Source: Circinella umbellata
Lineage: Eukaryota > Mucoromycota > Mucoromycetes > Mucorales > Lichtheimiaceae
Direction: 5' to 3'
DNA length: 64,000 nt
NCBI GenBank assembly: GCA_025093555.1
Contig: JAIWNF010000035.1
Location: forward strand, 62,001 to 126,000
Numbering within the stretch: the first letter of the stretch is position 1; each line of letters opens with the position of its first letter. Shown here piece by piece: positions 36,133 to 46,088 of this stretch. A program made the position numbers and the translations under genes. The notes below the pieces were generated by a model. That model saw nothing but the letters and a program-made list of their open reading frames with translations. It ran no database searches and was not told the origin of the DNA.

Positions 36133-36886
36133 TCCCTTCATTTATGTATTATTCAATCATTTTATTATTTCTTGTAACAGTAAACCCCCCCCTTCCTCTT
36201 TACCTTAGTAGTAACAGAATAAAAATTATCATCATTGCATTTATAATGACTTTTTTAAAATCTGATATAACTCATCCCCCGCCTTTATACAGTCGAAAAA
36301 AAAGTGACATCAAAGGTACATACGACGTATATTGTCTTAGTTGATGAGTATGAGTGGAGACGATATATTTTTATTGACAACCATTCTAATTTTACTGTAT
36401 GCATAGATAAATTACCAACGAAGTTATAAAAGAAAAGAAATGTACACTTCTTTTCTTTGCCATATAATCACGTTATTTGAACAAATAAAAACACGGTAAA
36501 GCAAGTTTTTTATTTTCTGTTATTCTGAGTAAAAAAAAAAAAACGAGGTACACAGATTCTGAAAAGGGTAACTTTATAAAAGACACTTTTATGCGCGTCA
36601 AAAATTTATTTTTCTTTGAAAATAAATAAAAATAAAGTATAACCATTTTTAACAATCATGAATTTGTAAAAAGGCATTTACAATTCTACATTTTAAATAT
36701 TTCTAATGGTTTAAAAAAAAAGTGACACACGGAAAAAGGTTTTATTTTTTCATTTTTGCATAATTTTTAGGAAAAAAAAGAAGAGAGAGTTAACAAAATA
36801 TAAGAAAAGAAAAGAGGGTGTAATTATTATTATACATAAAGTAATAAGGGGGAATCAGGGGAGCAGGGAACTTGGATTGTTTTTTT
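36133..36886. other. Convergent 3' intergenic region
   Basis: About 750 nt, AT-rich, between the hydrolase and the minus-strand PB1 gene. Short frames at 36144-36344 and 36473-36655 are not supported as genes. Confidence 0.5.
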
Positions 36887-37281
36887 TTATGGAAGAGGAT
36901 TAACAAAAACACGCATAATTAAATGAAAAACGTTTCCATTTATCGTGATCGTTGATGGTCGAATTGGATACAAACTATACTCAAGTTGCTCTAAAGCCAA
37001 CTCTAGGTCTTCATCTGTTTTTAAGAGTACTGTTTGTGTAGGGATATCCTTAAAATAAACTTCATAATTTTCTAAATTCACGTTTAGCCTTGCTCCAATC
37101 TAATTACATAAAGAAACATTAATAACTATAATTATAAATTGAAAATATAATGTAATTAATTCCTTACAGCTTCTAATAAATCATATAAATTAATATCACT
37201 TGGAACTCGAAATAAAACGGTTCGATTGGTATTAAGAATAGCTTGAATAGATAACTGATATGATCTGTGAGCAATGAGCAT
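36887..37281 (-). CDS. Small single-domain PB1-like protein
   Basis: Two exons, 37168-37281 and 36887-37099, joined across a 68-nt GT-AG intron in phase 0 to give 108 aa. The sequence after the start reads RTVLFRVPSDINLYDLLEAI, then LNVNLENYEVYFKDI and LLKTDEDLELALEQLEY. The order (basic strand, helix, an acidic DEDLELAL segment) fits a PB1 fold, which mediates head-to-tail pairing in polarity and signalling proteins such as Bem1, Cdc24 and p67phox. The protein contains little else, so if expressed it could act as a PB1 partner or competitor. The domain call is by eye. It starts 397 nt from the divergent PPR gene and may share its promoter. Confidence 0.65.
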
Positions 37282-37678
37282 GCTTGAAAGAAGTAAAGAG
37301 ACAGGTAAAAAAAAGAATGAATGAAGAAGAAAAGAAAAAGCTCATGTGAGACGTGTTCGCGCCCTTTTAAACCTTCATGCTTTTCTCCCCCCCCTCTCTC
37401 ACCCCTCCCCCCATTTATGCCTTTCTTTTTTTGTTTCTATCCATTGTTGAAAATCTAGAAGGTGCTTCTTTTTGTTTTCTAGCTTTAAGAAGAAAAAAAA
37501 ACATTAAGCTGTTCCAATCATTTAGAGTATTAACATTAATCTTCAATCCGTTAAAACTGTTATCTCTGCATAAATATATTCCATTCTCAGTAAAAAAAAA
37601 AAATATTTTTCTTCCTACTTTTTTTTAAGACCACGCTCTTTTTTACTTCTTTTTTGACAACAAAAAATAAAGGAGAAA
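37282..37678. promoter_or_regulatory. Shared upstream region of PB1-like and PPR genes
   Basis: Bidirectional spacer of 397 nt between divergent genes, with C/T-rich tracts near 37383-37415 and poly-A/T runs. The open frame across it (37377-37628) is low-complexity and not supported. Confidence 0.4.
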
Positions 37679-39037
37679 ATGTCAACTTTAAAAAACCATA
37701 GTATTTTAATACGATCGATCCCAACTTTAAGATCAACTTTTAATGTATCTAAGCAACGTTCTATTTCAACTACCTTACCAATACTATGGCAATTAAAACC
37801 AAAGCAACCACAACAAAAACAACAACAAAATGATAATAACGATACTAATGATCAAAAATACCCTTCAAACCAACCAAGACAACATTTAATGAAGATTGAT
37901 TTACCTGCAGCCAAAGCACATAAACATCTTTTTACGATTCCAACGGATCCTCATGTAGCAGCTCAACGTGTGGCACGTATTGCAAAAGTAACTTCTCCTG
38001 ACGATGCATTGGAGTATTTAAAATGTTTACGTGTTGGTTTACAATCAACTGCAGCTTGGAATACAGTCATTCAACAATTTGGTAATCAAGGAAAAGCTTC
38101 ACAGGCTGAAAAATGTTTTGTTCAGGTAAATAAAATATATTTGGGTGGAAGGGGGGTTAACAGAAAAATTTACGGATTATTTATTTACTTTTAGATGAGA
38201 AAACGAAATATCCCACCCAATGAACAAACCTTTACAGTATTAATATCAGCATGGGCTCATTCTTCATCACCTTCAGCTGTTCGTCATGCCGAAGAAACCA
38301 TAGATCGTATGGCACGTTATGATATTAAACCTAGTATTTTTCATTACAACACATTACTTTTAACTTATGAAAAAACAAATACACCGATTCAAAAAGTATT
38401 TAAAAATTTACCATGCCAACCGAATGAATATACATACAGTATTGCTTTTCGTTGTGCAGATAATGTGGATTTTGTAAAACAACTGTGGGGTCAAGTTCAA
38501 CAAAAAACCTTTATTGGGAAAAACAACAAAAATGACAAGAATAAAAAAGGATCTTCTTTAGCAGAAAAAGCACATCAAATTACAATGACCGAAGAAGCAT
38601 TAACAACATCAAAAATGAATGAAAATGAAGAATTTACATTAGATGATCGACTTGTAGCTTCCTTTTTACAAGCATTAGGAAAAACAGCAAGAGATTCGGA
38701 TGATATTCAATTGGGTATTGATATAATTGAACAATTATATGGATTACATCCATCCTCTTCTTCATCAACTACAACACCAACATCAAAAACAACAATAACA
38801 ACGAGACGATCAAAACATCATATGCTTACACCTTCAGTCTATTCATTGGATGCAATTTTACGATTTTGTGGACGATCCCGAAGATACAAACTTGGACGAG
38901 AATATTATAATTTAGCATTAAAACAATATCCGGAATTGGTACCAGATAAACCATTATTGGATACGCGTGCATGGTTATTTGGAGAGAATAATAATAACAA
39001 TCATACAAAAAAACGTCATTTCAAATCAAAACAATAA
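37679..39037 (+). CDS. Pentatricopeptide-repeat (PPR) protein, probably mitochondrial
   Basis: Two exons, 37679-38125 and 38195-39037, joined in phase 0 to give 429 aa. The first 35 residues (MSTLKNHSILIRSIPTLRST...) are rich in Arg, Ser and Thr without acids, as in a mitochondrial presequence, and are followed by a Gln/Asn-rich linker. PPR-like helices follow: STAAWNTVIQQFGNQGKASQ, then KRNIPPNEQTFTVLISAWAH with AEETIDRMARYDIKPSIFHY and NTLLLTYEKTNTP. A later unit is LTPSVYSLDAILRFCGRSRR. PPR proteins bind organellar RNA and act in its processing, stability or translation. A Thr/Ser-rich insert (about residues 340-360) separates the last repeat. The ortholog cannot be named. Only 3-5 clear repeats are visible, so it may be a divergent short member. 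Confidence 0.75.
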
Positions 39038-39636
39038 AACAAATGTATTATATATGACCACACGTGTTTTTTTTTCTTACTATTATACTTTACGTATAAA
39101 AATTACAACCATGTTTTTTTTTTCTCGGTTGTTATGTCTGCTGTTTTTATAACAAACAAATAATAATAATAAAAAGATGATGTGATTGAATTTTTAGCCA
39201 AAAAAAAAAAAAAAAAACGTAAAAAATAGAAACAAATTTATTATGATTATTATTATTATTGAAAAAAAAAATCAGATGCGTTATTTCTTTTTTTTTTTTT
39301 GGTTATCGTTGTATGTTATTGATATTATATTTGTTTGTGTATATAAGAAACAATAGAAGAAGAAAAAGAAAAAGAAAAATGTTTGTAAAAAAAAAATGAC
39401 GTGAGGATGTAATGAAATGGATTCTAAAACTTGTTAGAAAATGAAACATATATATAAAAAATAAAAGTGGGATGAATGTATTACTATTATAGGAAGTACA
39501 TATTAGAGAAAAAGAGATAAAATGCAGTAAGATAATAATATAGAAAAAAAAAACAGAATTTGTAAATCATATATAAAGAAAGAAAAAGAAGAACAACATA
39601 ATATTAAGTCTAAATTGAAAATTTTGGTCATTGAAA
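39038..39636. other. Convergent 3' intergenic region, low complexity
   Basis: About 600 nt between the PPR gene and a minus-strand regulator. It is full of poly-A and poly-T runs (for example 39200-39217 and 39290-39300) and GAAAAA repeats. No gene. Confidence 0.5.
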
Positions 39637-40771
39637 TTAATGTAAACCACCCATTGAAGCAGCTGCAGCTGCTGCTGCTGCTGCCGCAGCCGCCGCGGCA
39701 GCGGCTTCTCGTTTCTTTTTACCAGAACCACAAGGTCTTCCTCGTTTCTTTCGTTCAGCATCAACACATGTATCTGACTTGTTTAATCGAACACATCTTG
39801 AACAAGGTCGTTGTACGTCACATGCAACATGCGATTGTTTACATGAAACACATGCTTTCCTTACATAGATTTGCGGTCGTTGATCAGCAACATGAGCAAA
39901 TGAAGAAGATGAAGATAATGATGAAGTGGATGAAGAAGAAGCAATGGAAGAAGGTCCCATATGTTGATGAGGATGATGATGATGATGTGATAATTGTTGT
40001 TGAGGTTGTTGTTGTGTATGCTGATGATGAAGATGATGATGAGATTGTCTTAAAGACATAGTTTGATTATGGTTGACTACATTACTTGTATAATGATCGG
40101 TAGGTGGAAAAGGGGGTTGAAATGACATATTATCACTACTGACATTACCAAATGGATAAAATGAGGGTGGTGTTGGTTGGTGTTCAAATGTTGTAGGTTG
40201 TGGTTGTTGTGGTTGTTGAAATGAACAATCATCATTATAAGATAACATTGTAGCAGATACATGATCCAAATTATAAAAATCTGTTGCTGTTGGTGCAGTA
40301 ACTGAATTAGGTTGATCTAGATTTGTTGTATATTGATCATTATGTTGTAAACTATGTTGCTGTGGTAACGATGGTTGAGAGGGTTGCATGAATGATTGTT
40401 GTGAATGTGGATGTTGATGATGAGTTAATGTAGTGGCATTATTTGAAATTAAGGAAGATGGATCATTTTCTTCATAGGATAACTGTACAATTTAAGTTTA
40501 TCAAGTTAAATAAATAATACAAGAAATGTACATGTCATAATAAATTTACCTGACGAGTTTCATTTCCAATTTCATGATTGCTGCTTTCCAGAAGCTGCAT
40601 ATATTTCATACCAAGGTCTTGCGTATCCAGCGCTGCCAAAGTTTGATCGTCAAAAACAAATTGTGAATAAGTCATACTCAATTCATCTTGGTTAGAAGTT
40701 GGAATTGCAAATGTAGGATTTTCTGAATAATGATGATGTCGATGGTGATTTTGTTGATGTTGTTCATACAT
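39637..40771 (-). CDS. Regulator with C-terminal Zn2Cys6-type cluster and poly-Ala tail
   Basis: Two exons, 40550-40771 and 39637-40482, joined across a 67-nt intron to give 355 aa. The N-terminal two thirds are His/Gln/Ser/Pro-rich and mostly disordered (MYEQHQQNHHRHHH..., HQHPHSQQ). The zinc cluster lies near residues 280-315: KACVSCKQSHVACD then RPCSRCVRLNKSDTCVD, followed by a basic KKRGRPCGSGKKKRE. A His replaces one of the usual basic residues between the second and third Cys, and the last Cys is followed by VD, as in the ERT1/AcuK-type gluconeogenesis regulators. The RGRPCGSGKKK stretch resembles an AT-hook. The protein ends in about 16 Ala and SMGGLH. No middle (Fungal_trans) or PAS domain is present, so it is short for the class. 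The target genes are unknown. Confidence 0.8.
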
Positions 40772-41468
40772 TCTCTTTCTTTTTTACTTATTTTGTTTCT
40801 TTTTTTTCAAAAAAATAAAATAAAATTATATGGAAATAAAATCAATTAGAAAAAAGAAGTAGTAGTAGTAGTAGAAGAAGAAGAAGGAAGAATAGAATTA
40901 AATAAAATCATTGTTCAAGATTTTTTATACAACATGTTTTTGTTTGCAAACATACAAATCGGCGAAACTGTCGCAATCTTGTCTAAGTTACATTATTATG
41001 GATGAACAGTTCATATTTGAAAATCTTTTTTTTTTGACAGCTTTCTTTTCTTTTTTCTTTTTTTTGTCATTTCATTTCATTTCTAGTTCGGAAAATACAC
41101 TGATTCAGTTTATCAATTGTTTGCAATTATCATTTTGGTTTTTCTTCTTTTAGATTATCCAATTGTTTAATAACAAACAAATAAACATCAATTTTTTTTG
41201 GATTGTCACTGATTGATAGAACTACCATATATCTTCGGAATCAATTTCAATTTGTCTTTTTTTTTTGAATTTTATGGGTAATAGAATATAATAGATGTAT
41301 AAGTTGTCACGGATAATAGAAACGATATGTATCATCTAGAATATTATAAGTAGTAGGACCCACTTCAACTAAATATCTCTAGTGAAATAAAACTAAACAC
41401 CACATTCTAGTTTTTTAGCTTCATAAAATATCTGAAAATTATGCATCAAGAAGTAATCTGATCCAACT
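40772..41468. other. Upstream region of the His/Gln-rich regulator
   Basis: About 700 nt of AT-rich spacer, with (AGT)n/(GAA)n near 40856-40885. The open frame 40911-41153 is Phe-rich low complexity. No gene. Confidence 0.45.
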
Positions 41469-41644
41469 CCTCTAATACAGTGTTTTTACTTGGTTTTCGG
41501 ACTTTGTCAAAAAAATCAATTTTTATTTTGGACAAAGCCATTTTCGAGGTCATTTTTTATTTCAGATAAGAAATTTGGACATGGTCATAATTTATTTGAG
41601 ACCACTACTATACACCTTTTGCCAAAATGATGTCGCAAAAAAAT
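41469..41644 (+). repeat. Left inverted arm (uninterrupted)
   Basis: Starts CCTCTAATAC, has an extra AGTGTTTTT segment that the right arm lacks, then ACTTGGTTTTCGGACTTT and repeated ATTTTGGAC/GAGGTCATTTTTTATTTC units. It reads straight through TTTGGAC into ATGGTCATAATT at 41580/41581, the point where the right arm is split. The inner end is GATGTCGC followed by an A run. Confidence 0.75.
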
Positions 41645-42006
41645 ATGCATTCATGTACGGATGAGTTGGTAGATTTTCTAACAATTGATTTTGACGATTT
41701 TCATTGATTGATTAATAATGGACTCCATCAGACCTACTCGCCCTTTCGAAATCGTGATGCAACAATATTACAGCACGTGTCCAAAGAGGAATATAGGAAG
41801 GATTATTGCCAAAACGTAGCAAAATACAACAAGGGAGTGTATGTATTTATTAAAATAGTTATATAGTTAGGTGTATGTATCATATATATTATATCTCACA
41901 ATAATTGGTTTTTTCACTACAAAAAGAATTAATCAGCCCCAGCTCTTTTTGGGCGAAGATTTCAAGTTATGCCCAAAGTGCGTATAACCGATCAAGAGCT
42001 GCATCC

Positions 42007-42330
42007 ATGATAACCGATCACCATACTTTGTGCCCCTACAACATCTTCACTCTTTCCCAATGTAATAATGGCCCTGACATATCTGACTATAAGACTATGT
42101 CCGAAGTTTTCCGAGAAATCGCATTGAAAATATTTGTTGAAGACAGTGATATAGAAGAAGATGAAATTGTAGGCTCTTTGAAAAAAAAAGTCATCAAAGA
42201 TCAAATACAAAAGTGCAAGTCAGAAGGCGAAATAATCAAAATACTCAAATCAATACTGAACTTGTATGGTGATGATGTGGAAATCCCCGTTATAAACAAC
42301 TCCCAATTAAACAATCTTTTAGAGCTGTAA
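42007..42330 (+). CDS. Orphan ORF inside the inverted-repeat element
   Basis: The first in-frame ATG (42007) gives 107 aa. The frame is open from at least 41905, so an upstream exon is possible: a donor-like GTGTATGTAT near 41836 and an AAAAAG acceptor near 41927 flank it. The product has CPYNIFTLSQCN near the start, then an acidic and basic helical region (VEDSDIEEDEIVGSLKKKVI, KCKSEGEIIKILKSILNLYG) and ends NNSQLNNLLEL. I do not recognise it. In another frame just upstream, DFKLCPKC suggests that a zinc motif may have been frameshifted. Because it lies between the inverted arms, it is either the element's own gene or captured cargo. Expression is unproven. Confidence 0.4.
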   Translation: MITDHHTLCPYNIFTLSQCNNGPDISDYKTMSEVFREIALKIFVEDSDIEEDEIVGSLKKKVIKDQIQKCKSEGEIIKILKSILNLYGDDVEIPVINNSQLNNLLEL

Positions 42331-42413
42331 AAAAGAAAGGACCCGACCAAGTAAAAAAGCGCGACACCCTTTTCTGAAAATATACGACACTTGTTTTTGT
42401 AAAAGTGTCATTT

Positions 42414-42803
42414 TTTTTTTTGCGACATCATTTTGGCAAAAGGTGTATAGTAGTGGTCTCAAATAAATTATGACCATGTCCAAGAGGAAGTAAAAGTCGT
42501 AACAAGGTTTCCCTAGGTGAACCTGCGGAAGGATCATCACCAATTGAAAGTTGGTCTCTTTTTTGAACCTTCTTTTCTTTGATCTGTGCAAAGTAGACCA
42601 ACTGTAGTCGTGGTCTTTGACTTGCGGTTATAAATATCCTTTGGACCTAGTGTTTGGAGGTCCAAATTTCTTATCTGAAATAAAAAATGACCTCGTCTGA
42701 AATGAAAAATGACTTCGTCTTGAATAAAAATGAAAATAAAATTGATTATTGTCCAAAATAAAATTGACTCGGTCTATAAAGTCCGAAAACCAAGTATTAG
42801 AGG
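42414..42803 (-). repeat. Right inverted arm, split by rDNA
   Basis: The inner part, 42414-42483, matches the left arm. The outer part, 42660-42803, resumes with GTCCAAATTTCTTATCTG. The outer part also carries a 22-bp tandem unit (42676-42697 and 42698-42719, TGAAAT(A/G)AAAAATGAC(C/T)TCGTC) that is single in the left arm, so this arm has been expanded as well as interrupted. Confidence 0.75.
42484..42659 (+). rRNA. Truncated rDNA: 18S rRNA 3' end plus ITS1-like sequence
   Basis: 42484-42537 matches the universally conserved 3' end of eukaryotic 18S rRNA (GAGGAAGTAAAAGTCG, CGTAACAAGGTTTCC, AGGTGAACCTGCGGAAGGAT) with one substitution: C at 42513 where G is conserved. The normal ...GGATCATTA end is followed or replaced by TCACC. 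The next 120 nt resemble no gene and are what would be ITS1 in an rDNA repeat. The segment is flanked by GTCCAA on both sides (42478-42483 and 42660-42665), as expected of a duplicated insertion point. It is too short to be a functional rRNA gene and sits in single-copy surroundings. Confidence 0.85.
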
Positions 42804-43699
42804 AACAACACCACACAAGAGAAAAGGGACAATTTGAGTAATTTAGTGTCGATAGGAAACCCTTGATTATTTATCATGCAGAATGCAGTTAAAAACTGTA
42901 ACAAGATCAAAAAATAAAATCGCTTACTCGTGCTTAAAAAAAATGAATGATACGTAAAATGATTCAATAGCTTTTAATAAAATAAAGATTGGGGATGTAA
43001 AAATGGAAGGAAAAATACTAAGGTCTTTCTTTTATTTAAGATACAGTCTAAAATAATAATGTAAAAGTATTGTTGTAATTATAAGACATTACATGGTGAT
43101 TTATATGATTTTTTATTAGATTATAGAGTATGTATCTATGCTTTACTTAGAAGTAGAGACTTGATTATTAAATCCTTCAAAGTATCGAAAGTGAGAGAAC
43201 CTTATGAAACAAAAGTACTATATTGAAATAGTCCCGCATATTTTTAATATGAAAAGGAATGGAAGTATATACAAGCAAGATAAAACAAAGTAAACAATTG
43301 CTAATTACTCACATCCTTTTCTTGTGCTTGATATTCTTGTATATTACATGTATTATTACATACATACGTATCAACAAAAAAAAACCGGATTCTTACTTTT
43401 TCTTTAACACAAACCCAACCCAACCCAACTCCCCCAACCACATTTTTTTTCTTCAAATTGGAATGAATCGCAGGATTCCTTCGTAAAGAAATTCTTATTC
43501 CGCCCACGGAGCAAAATTCTGCCGGTGCTGGGCGCTAGAGAGAGAGAAAAGATCACGTTTAGAACAAAAAAGTATTATAAAAAAAAAGGTTTTGATCCAA
43601 TGACTTTTCTAAGTGTATGAGCACGAAAAAAAAAATAACTGAACCCCAACTACCCCACCCGTACACACGACTAAACTTAAACCTCGTCATGATTTACTC
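42804..43699. other. Intergenic region upstream of ATG15
   Basis: About 900 nt. The 3' part has poly-A runs and AAC/CCAAC repeats (43410-43440). Open frames at 43259-43486 and 43301-43507 cover the same low-complexity DNA. The promoter of ATG15 is expected here. Confidence 0.45.
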
Positions 43700-45389
43700 A
43701 TGAAGTTTTGTCATTCTAAATTATCCTTATTCTTCTTTTTGACAATATCCATATTCTATTCAAATAAAGGGTGTTGTTATGGTTTTGTTCAGTCAAAACA
43801 AACGCCTTTTCTTTCTTTTCCAACAAACCAAGAACAATCGTTACGTTTGAAAGGTATTTATTATCGTCCACCAGAATCTCGACAAGTATGGCAATATCAA
43901 GTACCTCAGTCTCGTCCTTGGACAACAACAGAAGAAGAAAAACAATTAGACCAAGATTTAAAAGTATTACCTGTGTTAAACGTAATCCCTCAACCCAAAA
44001 ACACAAATGAACGGTTACGCGATCTTTATAATCAAGGACGTCTCATGAGGTTATCAAGTTGGGATACGACTGAGTTTGAGTCTACTTATGGTCTTGTTCC
44101 AGATGTTTCACACCGTCCTTCTGTATTATCTTTGGCTATTATGACCAATAATGCTTATACTTCATTGAATAATACGGATAGTAAATATTGGTTTCCTTTA
44201 AGTCCACCTTGGAATGTGGTAAGTAAACCCTCAAAAAATAAAAAGAAAAATTATTTCATATATTGATTTATCACACAACTTTTATAATAATGTATAGAAT
44301 TCATCTTTTGGTTGGAGTGATGATGGTATACGAGGTCATGTTTTTGGAAATGAAGATGATTCTCTTCTAGTCATTACTTTCAAAGGTACAAGTGCTGGAT
44401 TATTTACGGGAGGTGAAACTGGAGATCGAGATAAACAAAACGTAAGTTTATTTGGATTTTTCTTCTTCTTTTTTAATAACTATAAAAGAAAAAGAAAAAG
44501 AAAATAGAGTCTCATTTTTTTTTATTGTTCATTATAATAAAAAGGATAATACACTTTTTTCTTGTTGTTGTGCTCGCGTGAGTCGAATGTGGCAACCTGT
44601 TTGTGATTGTTATGTGGGTAACACGTATCAATGTGAGTCACATTGTCTTGAAAAGGCACTTTTGGAACAAGAACTATATTATGATCATGCATTGGTAAAT
44701 AAATTTATATTTTATATTAATCAAAAAAGTACAACAGTAAAAACAACAAGAAATAATTAATAATATAATATAATACAATACAATATAGGAAATATTCAAA
44801 GAAGTGAGTGATAGATATCCTCAATCTACAATTTGGTTAACCGGACACTCTCTAGGAGGGGCATTATCAGCTATGGTAGGTGCAACATTTGGTGTACCAA
44901 CAGTGACATTTGAAAGTCCAGGCGATCAACTTCCATCTTCTCGATTACATTTACCGCGCGCTCCTGGTGCTGCTCATATGCCTATATGGCATTTTGGTCA
45001 TACTGCTGATCCTATATTTGTTGGAGTTTGTACGGTAAGGTATTAGATTAAATGATAATAAGTTGATATTATATATGAACTAATAGATTCTTGTTATATA
45101 GGGTCCATGGAGTAGTTGTTGGTATGGTGGATTTGCTTTAGAGACACGTTGTCATACTGGAAAAGTATGTACATGGGATACTGTTAATGAACATGGATGG
45201 AGTGTTGATATTCGTTCTCATCGTATTGGTGATGTGATAGAAAGAATTCTTAACCAACCTGATGAATTTCCTTCAATGCCTGATTGTCAACCTGAACCTG
45301 AAGAATGTGTTGATTGTCAACTATGGACTTATTATGATGAAAGAGATTCACTGCAATCTTCTTATTTTCAACAACGACAACAACAATAA
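43700..45389 (+). CDS. ATG15: Autophagy lipase ATG15 (class 3 lipase)
   Basis: Five exons, 43700-44218, 44298-44441, 44545-44694, 44789-45034 and 45102-45389, give 448 aa; all introns are 67-103 nt and phase 0. Atg15 is a vacuolar phospholipase/lipase that breaks open autophagic and Cvt bodies. Residues 7-24 (KLSLFFFLTISIFYS...) form the N-terminal signal anchor used for delivery through the multivesicular body. The lipase elbow IWLTGHSLGGALS puts the catalytic Ser at about 292. Downstream FESPGDQLPSSRLHLP and PIWHFGHTADPIFVGVC, followed by CWYGGFALETRCHTGK, are the characteristic Atg15 blocks. The last three are known family features recalled from memory. A Cys-rich segment (LFSCCCARVSRMWQPVCDC) precedes the elbow, as in other Atg15 proteins. 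A short ATG upstream at 43689 is followed by an early stop, so 43700 is the start. Confidence 0.94.
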
Positions 45390-46088
45390 CAACGATTGTC
45401 ATAGAAGTAGTAGTAGAAGTAGTAAAAATTTTGATTGATAAATCTGTATTTACTCTACGCTTATAATTAGTTTCTATATGCATTAATTTACCAGAGTATA
45501 TTATATGTAATATAGTACGAAAAAAATTATCAAATATAAATAAAATATATAGATTATTTCCCTTTTAAATTGTAACTTTAGTCTCTTTGTTATTGAAAAG
45601 AGCAAAATGCCAACAAAGAGGCCATTTTGCTTATTGGTCATTGTTGATGTCCTGTTTATTATCATTAACATGAAATACACTGTTATTATTAATGAGTCCA
45701 ACTTAACCCTATGCCATCTAGTCGGGAGAGATAATATAAACCTAATTAATATTATTACTGTAGTCATATTATTAAAGATTGATGAACGAGACCCCTTTTT
45801 TTTAAATCAAATAAAACTACTGAAAATTGGTTTTTTTTTTTTTTCGCGCTTTTTTATATTCAGGTCAAAAGTTCCTTTTTGGTTTTGGTGTTGTACATTA
45901 TAAAAACTAATTTTTTTTTTTTTGAAGACAACTGCCTTAGATCAAGTTGTACAATACTTTTTTTTTCTTTTTTTGTGTTTCATTTAGTATTATTATTAAA
46001 AACTCTTTTCTTTCTCTTTTCCTTCCCCGGTTCTCTCTCTCTCTCTCTCTCTCTTACTTAACAACCCAACCCTACCTTTTTTTAAACT
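45390..46088. other. Spacer between ATG15 and TBC gene
   Basis: 700 nt of AT-rich DNA. Open frames near 45501-46061 are low-complexity. A (TC)n tract at 46033-46053 lies just before the TBC start and probably belongs to its promoter or 5' leader. Confidence 0.45.

Larger units (their letters stand above)
41469..42803. mobile_element. Inverted-repeat element carrying an orphan ORF and an rDNA insertion
   Basis: A 1.3-kb element with long inverted arms. Both ends begin CCTCTAATA and share ACTTGGTTTTCGGACTTT-type sequence just inside. Toward the centre the arms match exactly over more than 60 nt: 41581-41640 is the reverse complement of 42418-42477. The left arm is continuous. The right arm is interrupted at GTCCAA by about 180 nt containing the end of 18S rRNA. 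The interior holds one modest ORF and no recognisable transposase, so it looks non-autonomous or of unknown type. No clear target-site duplication is seen outside the ends. Perfect identity of the inner arms suggests recent activity, gene conversion or palindrome-templated repair. Confidence 0.75.
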
